In this document: positions 25,186 through 34,014 of the stretch, piece after piece | How the letters are laid out: every line of letters starts with the position of its first letter | Position numbering within the stretch: position 1 is the stretch's first letter | Source of the DNA: Palsa-343 sp963831055 | GTDB taxonomy: Bacteria; Acidobacteriota; Terriglobia; Terriglobales; Acidobacteriaceae | DNA: 64,000 nucleotides | Direction of reading: 5' to 3' | Assembly (NCBI GenBank): GCA_963831055.1 | Contig: CAWHOU010000043.1 | Location: 11,543-75,542 of the forward strand | Position numbers and translations under genes: made by a program | The notes under the pieces: generated by a model | Database searches by the model: none | Seen by the model: only the letters and a program-made list of their open reading frames with translations | Told to the model about the DNA's origin: nothing

Positions 25186-25262
25186 GGCGGTTCTCCTTTT
25201 GGGAAGCGGCCTTGATGACCGCCTTCACTGATGAGTGCGGGGTGGGGGGGGGAAAAGGGCAA
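25186..25262 (-). promoter_or_regulatory. Conserved leader of secreted paralogue 4
   Basis: The leader shares CACTCATCAGTGAAGGCGG, the CCGCTTCCC part of the stem and AAAAGGAGAACCGCC with the other three, but the loop reads TCATCAAG as in copy 1. Confidence 0.6.
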
Positions 25263-25380
25263 ACCAGGCGGAATTTTCTTTGAGTTCTCGGCGTGGGGTT
25301 TGAGGAGGCCCGGTATCGGGGATCTGGTTTCAGCCTCCGGGAGATCTATGCGCTCGAAGCGCAGTGCCCATAAGGGCGAT

Positions 25381-25986
25381 TTAGTCTTCGGGAGATGGTT
25401 CGGCCTCGGTGGGCAGCGAGCCGCCGGGGCGCATTTGCCGGAAGAGCCAGATGCGGGCGAGGGACCAGTCGCGCTTGACGGAGCGGGGAGAGACGTCGAG
25501 GATTTGAGCGATTTGTTCGACAGAGAGGCCGCCGAAGTAGCGGAGCTCGACGACGCGGGCCTGGCGGGGGTTGTTGGCGGCGAGGCGGGTGAGGGCCTGA
25601 TCGATGGAGGCGACTTCTTCGAGGCGGTCGGGAGAAATGGCGAGGTCGTCGTGCATCTCGACGCGGTTGAGGCCGCCGGCGCGACGCTCGGCATTGTGCT
25701 GGCGTGCGTAGTCAACGAGGACCTGACGCATGACGTGGGCGGCAAGGCCGATAAAGTGGGCGCGGCTGTTCCAGTCGATGTCTTCGCCAGCGAGGCGGAG
25801 ATAGGCTTCGTTGATGAGCGCGGTGGCCTGGAGAGTGTGGTCGGGGCGCTCGCGACGCATATAGGCCTGGGCGAGTCGGTGGAGTTCGGAATAAACGAGC
25901 GGGAGGAGGCGCTCGGCGGCGGAGGAGTTGCCGTCGTGCATAGCTTTGAGGAGCTGAGTTACTTCTCCTGGCTGGGGATCGGTCAC
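25381..25986 (-). CDS. ECF-type sigma factor of the TIGR02999 kind
   Basis: The sequence PGEVTQLLKAMHDGNSSAAE, then LVYSELHRLAQAYMRRERPD and LQATALINEAYLRLAGEDI, matches the sigma-70 subgroup common in Acidobacteriota and Planctomycetota. Region 4 is VVELRYFGGLSVEQIAQILD with VSPRSVKRDWSLARIWL, an intact helix-turn-helix. No anti-sigma gene is adjacent, usual for this subgroup, some members of which are linked to kinases. I chose GTG 25986 because VTDPQPGEV is a typical start; a longer frame reaches 26034. The 201-residue product is complete, unlike the fragment at 7955. Confidence 0.88.
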   Translation of the reverse strand: MTDPQPGEVTQLLKAMHDGNSSAAERLLPLVYSELHRLAQAYMRRERPDHTLQATALINEAYLRLAGEDIDWNSRAHFIGLAAHVMRQVLVDYARQHNAERRAGGLNRVEMHDDLAISPDRLEEVASIDQALTRLAANNPRQARVVELRYFGGLSVEQIAQILDVSPRSVKRDWSLARIWLFRQMRPGGSLPTEAEPSPED

Positions 25987-26144
25987 GCTGCGATTGTAGA
26001 GCGGGTTGGCGGGCCGAGGGGAACCGGATTTCACCGTAGAGGGCGCATCACAGAGGGTTCATGGTGCGGGAAAAAGTTCTACGACTGCCTGCTTTGGCGA
26101 GTTGTGCCCACTCAAGCCAATAGAAGGCTTGAATGGGCACCAAT

Positions 26145-26906
26145 TCATCTATTCATGTTATCGAGGACGGAGCCCACTATTCCGCCTAAGACTCCGGCCT
26201 GGGTGGCTTGGCGGGGTTCGCGGCCGGGGAGGTATTCCTGGAGGGCGTGGGCGAGTCGTGAGAGGGGCAGGGTCTGGAGCCAGATTCTTCCTGGGCCGGT
26301 AAGTGCGGCTAAGAAGAGGCCGTCGCCGCCGAAGATGAGGTTCTTGATGCCGCGGACCATGGTGATCTGAAACGAAACGCTGGCGGTGAAGGCTCCGACG
26401 TGACCGGGGTGAACGAAGAGGGATTCGCCGGGCTGGAGGTCGCGGGTAACGACTTCGCCGGAGAGCTCGAGCCAGGCGGTGCCCTGGCCGCTGATCTTCT
26501 GGAGGAGGAAGCCATCGCCGCCGAAGATGCCCGCGCCGAGTGACTGCTGGAACCCGACGCCGATCTGGATGGCGGAGGTGGCGCAGAGGAAGCCGTGGCG
26601 GTGGACCATGTAGTCGTAGCCGGGGGCGACTTCGACGGGGACGATGTGGCCGGGGACGCGGGTGGCGAAGGCGAGCTCGGCGTTGCCGCCCATAGCGCGG
26701 TATTCGGTCATGAAGAGGCTGCCGCCGCCCACGACGCGCTTGAAGGCACCGAGGAAGCCGCCGCCACCGGCGAACTGGGTGTGGGTGGTCATCTGGACAT
26801 TGGGGGACATCCAGGAGAGCTCGCCGGCTTCGGAGATGATGGCGTCGTTGGGCTCGAGGAGGAACTCGAGGACGGGCATGGTGGTGCCGATGACCTGGTG
26901 TTTCAT
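26145..26906 (-). CDS. AIM24/TIGR00266 family protein
   Basis: The 253-residue protein has the family pattern MPVLEFLLEPNDAIISEAGE, LSWMSPNVQMTTH, GGGGFLGAFKRVVGGGSLFM and repeated FGGDGFLL-type turns, giving a beta-barrel-like trimer in the family. Bacterial members have no assigned reaction; the mitochondrial homologue affects inner-membrane organisation. I start it at ATG 26906 (MKHQVIGTTMP); the longer frame adds about 42 residues without family character. The last segment ends IVGSVLDNMNR. Confidence 0.85.
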   Translation of the reverse strand: MKHQVIGTTMPVLEFLLEPNDAIISEAGELSWMSPNVQMTTHTQFAGGGGFLGAFKRVVGGGSLFMTEYRAMGGNAELAFATRVPGHIVPVEVAPGYDYMVHRHGFLCATSAIQIGVGFQQSLGAGIFGGDGFLLQKISGQGTAWLELSGEVVTRDLQPGESLFVHPGHVGAFTASVSFQITMVRGIKNLIFGGDGLFLAALTGPGRIWLQTLPLSRLAHALQEYLPGREPRQATQAGVLGGIVGSVLDNMNR

Positions 26907-27543
26907 GACGACAGGGTACAGCAAGAGGGAAGAGCGTGGAATTTCGGCGTCGGGTGCGAGGTGGTGGGGGCGGTGGTGGGGAACTGGAAAATAATTCCTG
27001 GAGTGAGAAAGGGGAGTGGAAGAAATTGCCACTTTTGGGGGCGGTAACGGCTAATCGGTGTTAGCGGTTACCAGAGTTTTCGCAAAACTGCACGAAAGTG
27101 ATTGCGCGAAACACTTTTGGGTAGTACCTGTAGGGTAACACTTAACACATAACTCCGAGGAGGGTCGCGCACTCCACGATCGCCATTGTTATCAGCAGTA
27201 CGGGGCCATGATTAGAAGCAGTAGTTCGACCCACGGCGTGACCATTTTGCACGTGGACGCACTTTATCTATGCCGTCGAGCAGTAACCGCGATCGAGAGC
27301 CGCAAGTCCCCCCGAAGATAATGCAGTTCGGCCTGGTTTCTCAGTATGAGAGAGAAAGGTAGTGTCGATTCGAGCAGGTTGACTGTAAGGCGCCGATTGG
27401 CGAGCGAACAGGAACCTGGCGATTAAGACAACGCCCGACACTCCGCTACTCGACTTGTCCTTGATTTAGAGGTAAGTGCGGCGCGGGAAGAGCCTTCCTG
27501 GCGCAAACGGGTGGCGTGTGCTCTGGCGGAAAGGGACCCTGAA
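26907..27543. other. Intergenic region before the first large surface protein
   Basis: No gene is visible. The sequence around 27050-27150 is more AT-rich than its surroundings, so promoters for the divergent genes probably lie here, but I cannot defend a specific -35/-10 pair. Confidence 0.5.
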
Positions 27544-30357
27544 ATGGATACGAAGCTCGTTCCTCCCTCCTTTGGCCGCGCGTTTGCGGCAGGCGATGCG
27601 CTCACCACTTACACCGGGTCGTCCGAGCGGGCACGAAAGCTAAGACGGGCCGGTTGGCTGAGTCTGATGTTCGGTTGTTTAGCACTGGCATTACCGCAGG
27701 CTTCGTTTGCGGCCGCGGCTCAATTGACAGGGTTGTCGTGCACCTCCAGCTCCGTCAGCGCGGAGGGTTCGGACAGCTGTACCGTGACGATGAGCCAGGA
27801 CGTTGTGAATAACCGAAGGATCGTACTGAGGAGCAGCAGCAGTGCGGTGTCGGTTCCGGGTTCGGTGACGGTGCCGGCAGGGTCTTCGAGCGCCGTGTTC
27901 AACGCGTGGGTGTCCGGGGTGAGCGGCACGCAGACAGTGACGCTGACGGCGAGCGCTGGGAGCGTGTCTGAGACGTACCAGTTGCAGCTGAGCGGACCGA
28001 CCCTGGGTTTGAGCGCGACGAGTGTGGCGTTCGGAGCCGAACCTTTGAATACGGTGGCCACGAAAACGGTGACCCTGAGTCCTACGGGAACGCTGCCGCT
28101 GACGATTTACGCGGTGATGGTGGGCGGAGCGGGATTCTCGTGGGAAGGATTGAACACGCCTCTGACTCTGTCTCCAGGCCAGACGGCAACGCTGGTGATT
28201 GTTTTTGATCCGAGGACCGCGGGCGCGGCCAGCGGGGTTGCGACGGTTGTTTACAACGGAGGGAACACCGCAAAAATAGTGTTGACGGGAACGGGGGGGA
28301 CAGGCACGACGCCTTCGCCAACGGTGAGCGGGCTTTCCTGCAGCAGTGCATCGCTGACGGGTGGGGGGACAGATGCGTGCACGGTGGCACTGACCTCGGC
28401 GGCTACCAGTGCAACGGTGGTGAATCTGACGAGCAGCAGCACCGCGGTAACCCTTCCGGGTTCCATAACGGTAGCGGGTGGGGCAACAAGTGTGGGGTTC
28501 ACGGCGACAGCGAGCGCGGTCAGCACGACCCAGACCGCAACGCTGACGGCGAGCGCGGGCACGAGTTCGGCGACGTATCCGCTGGTGCTGAATGCTGTGG
28601 CGCCGGGGATGAGTATGAGCGCGGCGAGTGTGGCGTTCGGAACAGATTTGCTGAACACGGCGATGAGCAAGACGGTGACGGTGACCTCAACCGGGACAGC
28701 GCAGCTGATCCTGAGCGGGGCCACGGCGGCGGGAGCGGGATTCTCGGTGTCGGGCATCAGCGCACCGATCACGCTGAATCAGGGGCAGACGGCGACGTTG
28801 ACCATTGGGTTCGATCCGGCGGTTACCGGGCCGGCGAGCGGAATGGTGACGATCAGCAGCAACGCTTCGAGCGCCGCAACGATTGCGCTGAGCGGGACCG
28901 GGCAGTCGCCGGCGACGCTAAGTGGCGTGTCCTGCAGCAGCGCGGCGCTGTCAGGAGCGGGGACGGATGCGTGCACCGTAAGCTTTTCATCCGCAGTGAC
29001 GAGCGCAACGGTGGTGGGTCTGGCGAGCAGCAGCGGTGCGGTGACGGTGCCGGCTTCAGTAACCATCGCGGCGGGAGCTTCGAGCGCCGGATTTACGGCG
29101 ACGGCCACGGCCGTGAGCACGGCACAAACGGCGACGCTGACGGCTACGGCGGGCGGGGCTTCCGCGACGTATCCGTTGCAGCTGAACGCGGTGAACGCGG
29201 GGCTGAGCCTGAGCGCGACGAGCCTGGCATTCGGGACTGATTCGCTGAACACGGCGATGAGCAAGACGGTGACGGTGACGTCTACCGGTACGGCGGATCT
29301 GATCCTGAGCGGAGCGACAGCTTCGGGAGCGGGATTCTCAGTGTCGGGGGTCAGCGCGCCCATCACGCTTGATCCAGGGCAGACGGCGGTGCTGACGGTG
29401 GGGTTCGATCCGGCGTTGTCAGGAGCGGTGAGCGGGACGGTGCTGATCAACAGCAACGCTCCGAGCACGGCGACGATAACGTTGAGCGGGACAGGACAGG
29501 CTCCGCCGACGGTGAGCGGAGTCTCCTGCACAGGGGGATCGCTGACGGGATCGGTGACGGACGCGTGCACGGTGACGCTGACGGGTCCGGTCACAGTGGG
29601 AACCCTGGTGAGCCTGGCGAGCAACAGCAGCGCGGTCACGGTGCCTGCGTCGGTGACGGTTGCGGCTGGAGCTTCCAGCGCGGCCTTTACGGCGACGGCC
29701 AGTGCAGTGACCACGGCGCAGAAGGTGACGCTGACGGCGAGTATGGGCGGGGTCTCCGCGACTTATCCGTTACAGCTGAATGCGGCGATCGCAGGGCTGA
29801 GTCTGACCACAACCAGCGTGGCCTTCGGAAGTGTGAACCTGAACACGGCAACGACGCAGGTGGTGACGCTGAGCTCCAGCGGGACGGCGCCGGTGACCAT
29901 TAACTCGGCATCGATTTCCGGAACCGGCTTCACGATGTCGGGAGTGACGAGTGCGATGACGCTGAACCCTGGGCAGACGGCGCCGATGACGATCACGTTC
30001 GATCCGACGACGGCGGCGACAGACACGGGGACAGTTACGATCACAAGTAATTCGTCGAGTGGAGCAACGCAGACGATCAGCCTGAGCGGCACGGGGACGA
30101 GCGCGGCAACCTACCAGGTGGCACTGAGCTGGGAGGGGCCCTCGAGCTCGAGCGTGCCGGTGATGGGATATAACGTTTACCGGGCGGCCAGCGGCAGCAG
30201 TACGTATACGCTGCTGAATTCGTCAATGGATGCATCGACGACTTATACCGATTCAACCGTAAAAAGCGGTTTAACCTATAACTACGAGGTCACGAGTGTG
30301 GGTTCGGGAGGTGTGCAAAGCGCGCCGTCCCCGATCTACACAGCAACGATTCCCTAA
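27544..30357 (+). CDS. Large secreted choice-of-anchor-D repeat protein, copy 1
   Basis: The 937-residue protein has a late signal segment (WLSLMFGCLALALPQASFAA). Four tandem units of about 600 bases start near 27721, 28320, 28921 and 29513. Each has an Ig-like half opening LSCSSASLTG and a HYDIN/choice-of-anchor-D half such as SVAFGTDLLNTAMSKTVTVT, ending in FDP and LSGTG words. From about 30100 a fibronectin type III domain closes it (YNVYRAASGSSTYTLL). Such proteins are extracellular or outer-surface, usually adhesive or structural. The start at ATG 27544 is chosen because KLVPPSFGR aligns with CLIPPPFGR after the ATG of copy 2; this leaves about 37 residues before the signal segment, so an internal start is possible. 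No catalytic motif is visible. Confidence 0.82.
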   Translation: MDTKLVPPSFGRAFAAGDALTTYTGSSERARKLRRAGWLSLMFGCLALALPQASFAAAAQLTGLSCTSSSVSAEGSDSCTVTMSQDVVNNRRIVLRSSSSAVSVPGSVTVPAGSSSAVFNAWVSGVSGTQTVTLTASAGSVSETYQLQLSGPTLGLSATSVAFGAEPLNTVATKTVTLSPTGTLPLTIYAVMVGGAGFSWEGLNTPLTLSPGQTATLVIVFDPRTAGAASGVATVVYNGGNTAKIVLTGTGGTGTTPSPTVSGLSCSSASLTGGGTDACTVALTSAATSATVVNLTSSSTAVTLPGSITVAGGATSVGFTATASAVSTTQTATLTASAGTSSATYPLVLNAVAPGMSMSAASVAFGTDLLNTAMSKTVTVTSTGTAQLILSGATAAGAGFSVSGISAPITLNQGQTATLTIGFDPAVTGPASGMVTISSNASSAATIALSGTGQSPATLSGVSCSSAALSGAGTDACTVSFSSAVTSATVVGLASSSGAVTVPASVTIAAGASSAGFTATATAVSTAQTATLTATAGGASATYPLQLNAVNAGLSLSATSLAFGTDSLNTAMSKTVTVTSTGTADLILSGATASGAGFSVSGVSAPITLDPGQTAVLTVGFDPALSGAVSGTVLINSNAPSTATITLSGTGQAPPTVSGVSCTGGSLTGSVTDACTVTLTGPVTVGTLVSLASNSSAVTVPASVTVAAGASSAAFTATASAVTTAQKVTLTASMGGVSATYPLQLNAAIAGLSLTTTSVAFGSVNLNTATTQVVTLSSSGTAPVTINSASISGTGFTMSGVTSAMTLNPGQTAPMTITFDPTTAATDTGTVTITSNSSSGATQTISLSGTGTSAATYQVALSWEGPSSSSVPVMGYNVYRAASGSSTYTLLNSSMDASTTYTDSTVKSGLTYNYEVTSVGSGGVQSAPSPIYTATIP

Positions 30358-30387
30358 GGACTGAACAGGGAAAGCGGATAGTCCGCG

Positions 30388-30434
30388 CGCGGCGAATCAT
30401 GGGTGTAGGATTCCATGGCTCGCCGCGTTTTTTT
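30388..30434 (+). terminator. Strong Rho-independent terminator
   Basis: CGCGGCGA at 30388-30395 pairs with TCGCCGCG at 30420-30427, reinforced by CATGG and CCATG inside, followed by seven Ts. It ends the first large surface-protein gene. Confidence 0.85.
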
Positions 30435-30939
30435 GGGTAATCAGGTAACCACATCCGAGCCGGTTGGCCTGTAGATCCGGGAGTTGAATGGCTCCTGGAC
30501 CATCCCACGATGGTAACCTAATCCGGAAGATGCGTTACTATCGATAGCCACGGTTCCTCGCTCTCGACGCGCCCTGCGACAGCGGACCGGTAGAAGACGC
30601 CATGCCTCCGATCGACCCTTCCTGCGCGGCGTGGCTTGACATCATGACCATAAATAGCTTGTTTTCTTGGACATAAGTTGAATTCTTGCTTGAAAGTCGA
30701 GTTGTGCCAAATGGGGAAATCTACTCAGGATTGCCCTATTTCATATCTAAGGTAACCATTCAATAGCACTAGTGTGATCTAACTCACATTACTTATGCGC
30801 CGATCCGTAGAAGATCGGGACAGCAAAAAAACTTCGTTCAACTCATCCGCCGCTGAACTCAGCAGGGCGTGCTCGAAAAAGAACCGAGAGAGCGCGGACG
30901 GGAGAGGTGTGCGAAGAGACGCTTCCCGAGGTGCCGCAA
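30435..30939. other. Intergenic region before the second large surface protein
   Basis: No gene is present. It contains a TTGACA at 30636-30641 without a matching -10, the CRP-like palindrome at 30773, and a short perfect stem (CCGATC, GATCGG) at about 30800-30818. The last part is probably an untranslated leader. Confidence 0.5.
30773..30788 (+). promoter_or_regulatory. CRP/FNR-type palindrome
   Basis: The site TGTGATCTAACTCACA is a perfect TGTGA-N6-TCACA palindrome, the consensus for CRP-family regulators, about 150 bases before the start of the second large surface-protein gene. No equivalent is seen before copy 1. Binding is inference. Confidence 0.5.
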
Positions 30940-33816
30940 ATGCAGGTATGTCTTATTCCTCCTCCCTTTGGCCGGGATTGCACGGCCAATGTTGCGCTTC
31001 TTTCTAACTCCGGATCGTCAGAGCATGGCCGAGGAACTTCCCGGCGCATGAGACTGACAGGGGCCGGCTTTCTGAGCCTGATGTTTGGCTGTTTCGCCCT
31101 GGCGTGGACCCAGGCTTCGTTTGGGGCGAGCGCGGTTCTAACAGGGCTGACATGCAACACGAGCTCATACGGCGCCGCGGGCACAGACAGTTGCACGGTG
31201 TCGCTGAATCAGGACGTGGTGAACAACCGGAAGATCTCGCTCACAAGCAACAGCAACGCGGTGAAGGTGCCGGCTTCGGTGACGGTGCCGGTGGGATCTG
31301 CGAGCGCAGGGTTCACGGCAACGGTGGCGGCGATCAGCGGGACGCAGACGGTGACGCTGACGGCGACCTCAAGCGGCGTGTCCGAGACTTACCAGCTGCA
31401 ACTGAGCGGACCGGCGCCGACGCTGGGCCTGAGCGCCACGAGCGTGGCGTTTGGGGCGGAGCCTGTGAATTCGATCACTACGAAGGCGGTGACGCTGACT
31501 TCTACGGGATCGGTACCTTTGACCATCTACGCGATCACGGTGGGTGGATCGGGATTTTCGTGGGAGGGGATTGGCACGCCGTTGACCCTGGCTCCGGGAC
31601 AGACGGCAACGCTGGTTCTTATCTTTGACCCGACGACTGCGGGCGTGGCCAGTGGGGTGGCGACGGTCATCTACAACGGAGGGAGCACTGCAACGATCGC
31701 ATTGGCGGGGACCGGGGGCACAGGTGCGACCGCAGCCGCAGGCCTGGCCTCGGTTTCGTGCGGGAGTGCCTCGCTGACCGGAGCCGCGACCGATGCGTGC
31801 GCGGTGACGCTGACATCGTCGGCTACGAGTGCAATGGTGGTGAGTCTGGCGAGCAGCAGCACTGCGGTGACGGTGCCGGCTTCGGTAAAGGTGGCGGCGG
31901 GAGCTTCGAGCGCGCCGTTCACGGCGACGGCTTCGGCGGTCAGCACGGCCCAGACGGCGACGCTGACGGCTACGGCGGGTGGTGTTTCGGCGACTTATCC
32001 GGTGCAGCTGAATGCTGTATCGGCGGGGCTGAGCCTGAGCGCTGCGAGTGTGGCGTTCGGGAACGATCCGCTGAACACGGCGGTCAGCAAAACGGTGACG
32101 GTGACTTCCTCAGGGACGGCGGCGCTGACGATCGCGGGCGTTTCCGTTTCGGGGACGGGATTTTCTGAGTCGGGGATCAGCGCCCCGGTGACGTTGAATC
32201 CGGGCCAGACAGCGACGCTGACAATCGGGTTCGATCCGGCGGCAGCGGGAGCGGTGAGCGGAGTGGTGACGATCGCGAGCAACGCTTCGAGCGGCGGCGC
32301 CACAAGCAGCAGTGCTACAAGTGCCGGGACGATTGCGCTGAGCGGGACCGGGCAGGCGCCGGCGGCGCTGAGCGTTATTTCGTGCGGCAGTGCCTCGCTG
32401 ACCGGAGCAGGGACCGATGCGTGCACGGTGACGCTGACATCTGCGGCCACCAGTGCAACGGTGGTGAGCCTGGCGAGCAGCAGCAGCGCAGTGGCGGTGC
32501 CGGCTTCGGTGACGGTGGCGGCGGGAGCTTCGAGTGCCGGATTCACGGCGACGGCGACCGCGGTCAGCACAGCCCAAACGGCTACGCTGACGGCGACGGC
32601 GGGTGGGGTTTCCGCGACGTATCCACTGCAGCTGAATGCAGTGACGGCGGGGCTTAGCCTGAGCGCGACGAGTATGGCGTTCGGGAGCGATCCGCTGAAC
32701 ACGGCGATCAGTAAAACGGTGACGGTGACTTCATCGGGGACGGCGGCACTGATTCTGAGCGGAGCCACGGCGGCGGGAGCGGGATTCTCGGTATCGGGAA
32801 TCAGCGCGCCGATCGATCTGAACCCCGGTCAGACGGCGACGCTGACGATCGGTTTCGATCCGACGGCAGCGGGAGCGGCGACTGGAACGGTGACGATCAG
32901 CAGCAACGCTTCCGGCAGCAATGCTTCGAGCGGGGCAACGATTGCGCTGAGCGGGACCGGCCTGGCGCCGGCGACGCTGAGCAAGATATCGTGCGGCAGC
33001 ACATCGCTGACCGGAGCGGGGACCGATGCCTGCACGGTGACACTGACGTCGGCGGCGACGAGCGCAACGATCGTGAGTCTGGCAAGCAGCAACAGCGCGG
33101 TGACGGTGCCGGTCTCGGTCACCGTGGCGGCTGGGGCTTCGAGCGCTGGATTTACGGCGACGGTGGCCGCAGTGAGCACAGCGCAGACCGCGACGCTGAC
33201 GGCGACAGCGGGCGGGGTTTCGGCTACAACGGCGTTGCAGCTCAACGCGGCGGTATCGACGCTTGCGCTCAGTACCAGCAACGTGACCTTCGGGAATGTG
33301 ACGCTGAATACGCCTTCGACTCAGACGGTGACGATGAGCTCCACGGGGACGGCCGCGGTGACTATCAGCGCGGCTGCGCTTACCGGTACGGGGTTCAGCA
33401 TGTCGGGAATGTCGATGCCGATGTCGCTGAATCCGGGGCAGAGCGCGACGCTAAGCCTCCAGTTCGATCCCACAGTGGCGGGCGCGGCGACGGGAACAGT
33501 GACGATCAGCGGCAACTGCTCGATGGGAGCGATGGTGGTGAGCCTGAGCGGGACGGGCATGGCGCAGGCCACCTATGAGGTGGAGCTGACGTGGGAAGCT
33601 CCGGCAAGTTCCAGCGATCCGGTAGCTGGATATCACGTTTACCGGGCGACGGGCAGCGGGTCGTACGCGCTGCTGAATTCGTCCATCGATGCGCCAACGA
33701 CCTACACAGACACAACTGTGCAGGCCGGGGCAACTTATAACTACGAAGTCAGGAGTGTCGACGCGTCGGGGGTGGAAAGCGTGCCCTCGAACGTTTATAC
33801 GGCGACGATTCCGTAG
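30940..33816 (+). CDS. Large secreted choice-of-anchor-D repeat protein, copy 2
   Basis: This 958-residue paralogue of the preceding large gene has the same order. The signal segment is GFLSLMFGCFALAWTQASFG. Four Ig-like plus choice-of-anchor-D units begin near 31141, 31750, 32373 and 32980 (ISCGSASLTGAGTDACTVTL). A fibronectin III end follows from about 33570 (YHVYRATGSGSYALLNSSID). Repeats within it are very similar at the DNA level, favouring recombination and assembly error. The ATG at 30940 aligns with copy 1; ATG 31048 would start directly at the signal peptide and is a serious alternative. Its promoter region has a CRP-like site absent from copy 1, so the two may be regulated differently. 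Confidence 0.82.
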   Translation: MQVCLIPPPFGRDCTANVALLSNSGSSEHGRGTSRRMRLTGAGFLSLMFGCFALAWTQASFGASAVLTGLTCNTSSYGAAGTDSCTVSLNQDVVNNRKISLTSNSNAVKVPASVTVPVGSASAGFTATVAAISGTQTVTLTATSSGVSETYQLQLSGPAPTLGLSATSVAFGAEPVNSITTKAVTLTSTGSVPLTIYAITVGGSGFSWEGIGTPLTLAPGQTATLVLIFDPTTAGVASGVATVIYNGGSTATIALAGTGGTGATAAAGLASVSCGSASLTGAATDACAVTLTSSATSAMVVSLASSSTAVTVPASVKVAAGASSAPFTATASAVSTAQTATLTATAGGVSATYPVQLNAVSAGLSLSAASVAFGNDPLNTAVSKTVTVTSSGTAALTIAGVSVSGTGFSESGISAPVTLNPGQTATLTIGFDPAAAGAVSGVVTIASNASSGGATSSSATSAGTIALSGTGQAPAALSVISCGSASLTGAGTDACTVTLTSAATSATVVSLASSSSAVAVPASVTVAAGASSAGFTATATAVSTAQTATLTATAGGVSATYPLQLNAVTAGLSLSATSMAFGSDPLNTAISKTVTVTSSGTAALILSGATAAGAGFSVSGISAPIDLNPGQTATLTIGFDPTAAGAATGTVTISSNASGSNASSGATIALSGTGLAPATLSKISCGSTSLTGAGTDACTVTLTSAATSATIVSLASSNSAVTVPVSVTVAAGASSAGFTATVAAVSTAQTATLTATAGGVSATTALQLNAAVSTLALSTSNVTFGNVTLNTPSTQTVTMSSTGTAAVTISAAALTGTGFSMSGMSMPMSLNPGQSATLSLQFDPTVAGAATGTVTISGNCSMGAMVVSLSGTGMAQATYEVELTWEAPASSSDPVAGYHVYRATGSGSYALLNSSIDAPTTYTDTTVQAGATYNYEVRSVDASGVESVPSNVYTATIP

Positions 33817-33888
33817 GGGCTCCTAATACGCTCAAGGAGCAGCTGCGGAAGGAATGCGGCACCGGCGACCCTGGGAGGGGGCGCCGGC

Positions 33889-33937
33889 GGGAGGGTGCGG
33901 TGAGTGCAGTTGGCTCAGCGCACCCTCCCAAATTTTT
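33889..33937 (+). terminator. Terminator after the second large surface protein
   Basis: GGGAGGGTGCG at 33889-33899 and CGCACCCTCCC at 33919-33929 are perfect complements, followed by AAATTTTT. Confidence 0.8.
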
Positions 33938-34014
33938 GGTTGGGGGATTTGTGGTTCACGAGTTGGTGTCTGTTGAGCTCGACTGCAGGGGTGGTCCGGA
34001 CGATCGTGTGACGA

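Noticed and set aside
25231..26370. 379-residue open frame on the plus strand.
   Set aside because: It runs antisense to the ECF sigma factor and the AIM24 gene, whose motifs are clear. The frame is a by-product of GC-rich codons.
29565..29903. Several long antisense and alternate-frame open frames inside the two large repeat proteins.
   Set aside because: Their sequences repeat with the same 600-base period as the host genes and are dominated by Gly/Asp or Val/Ala runs, the expected result of reading the repeats in other frames.
30795..30830. Possible cyclic-di-GMP (GEMM-I) riboswitch before the second large surface protein, suggested by GATCGGGACAGCAAA after a small stem.
   Set aside because: The consensus GGGACGCAAAGCC is not met, the upstream GCAAACC segment and the second helix are missing. 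A covariance-model search would decide.
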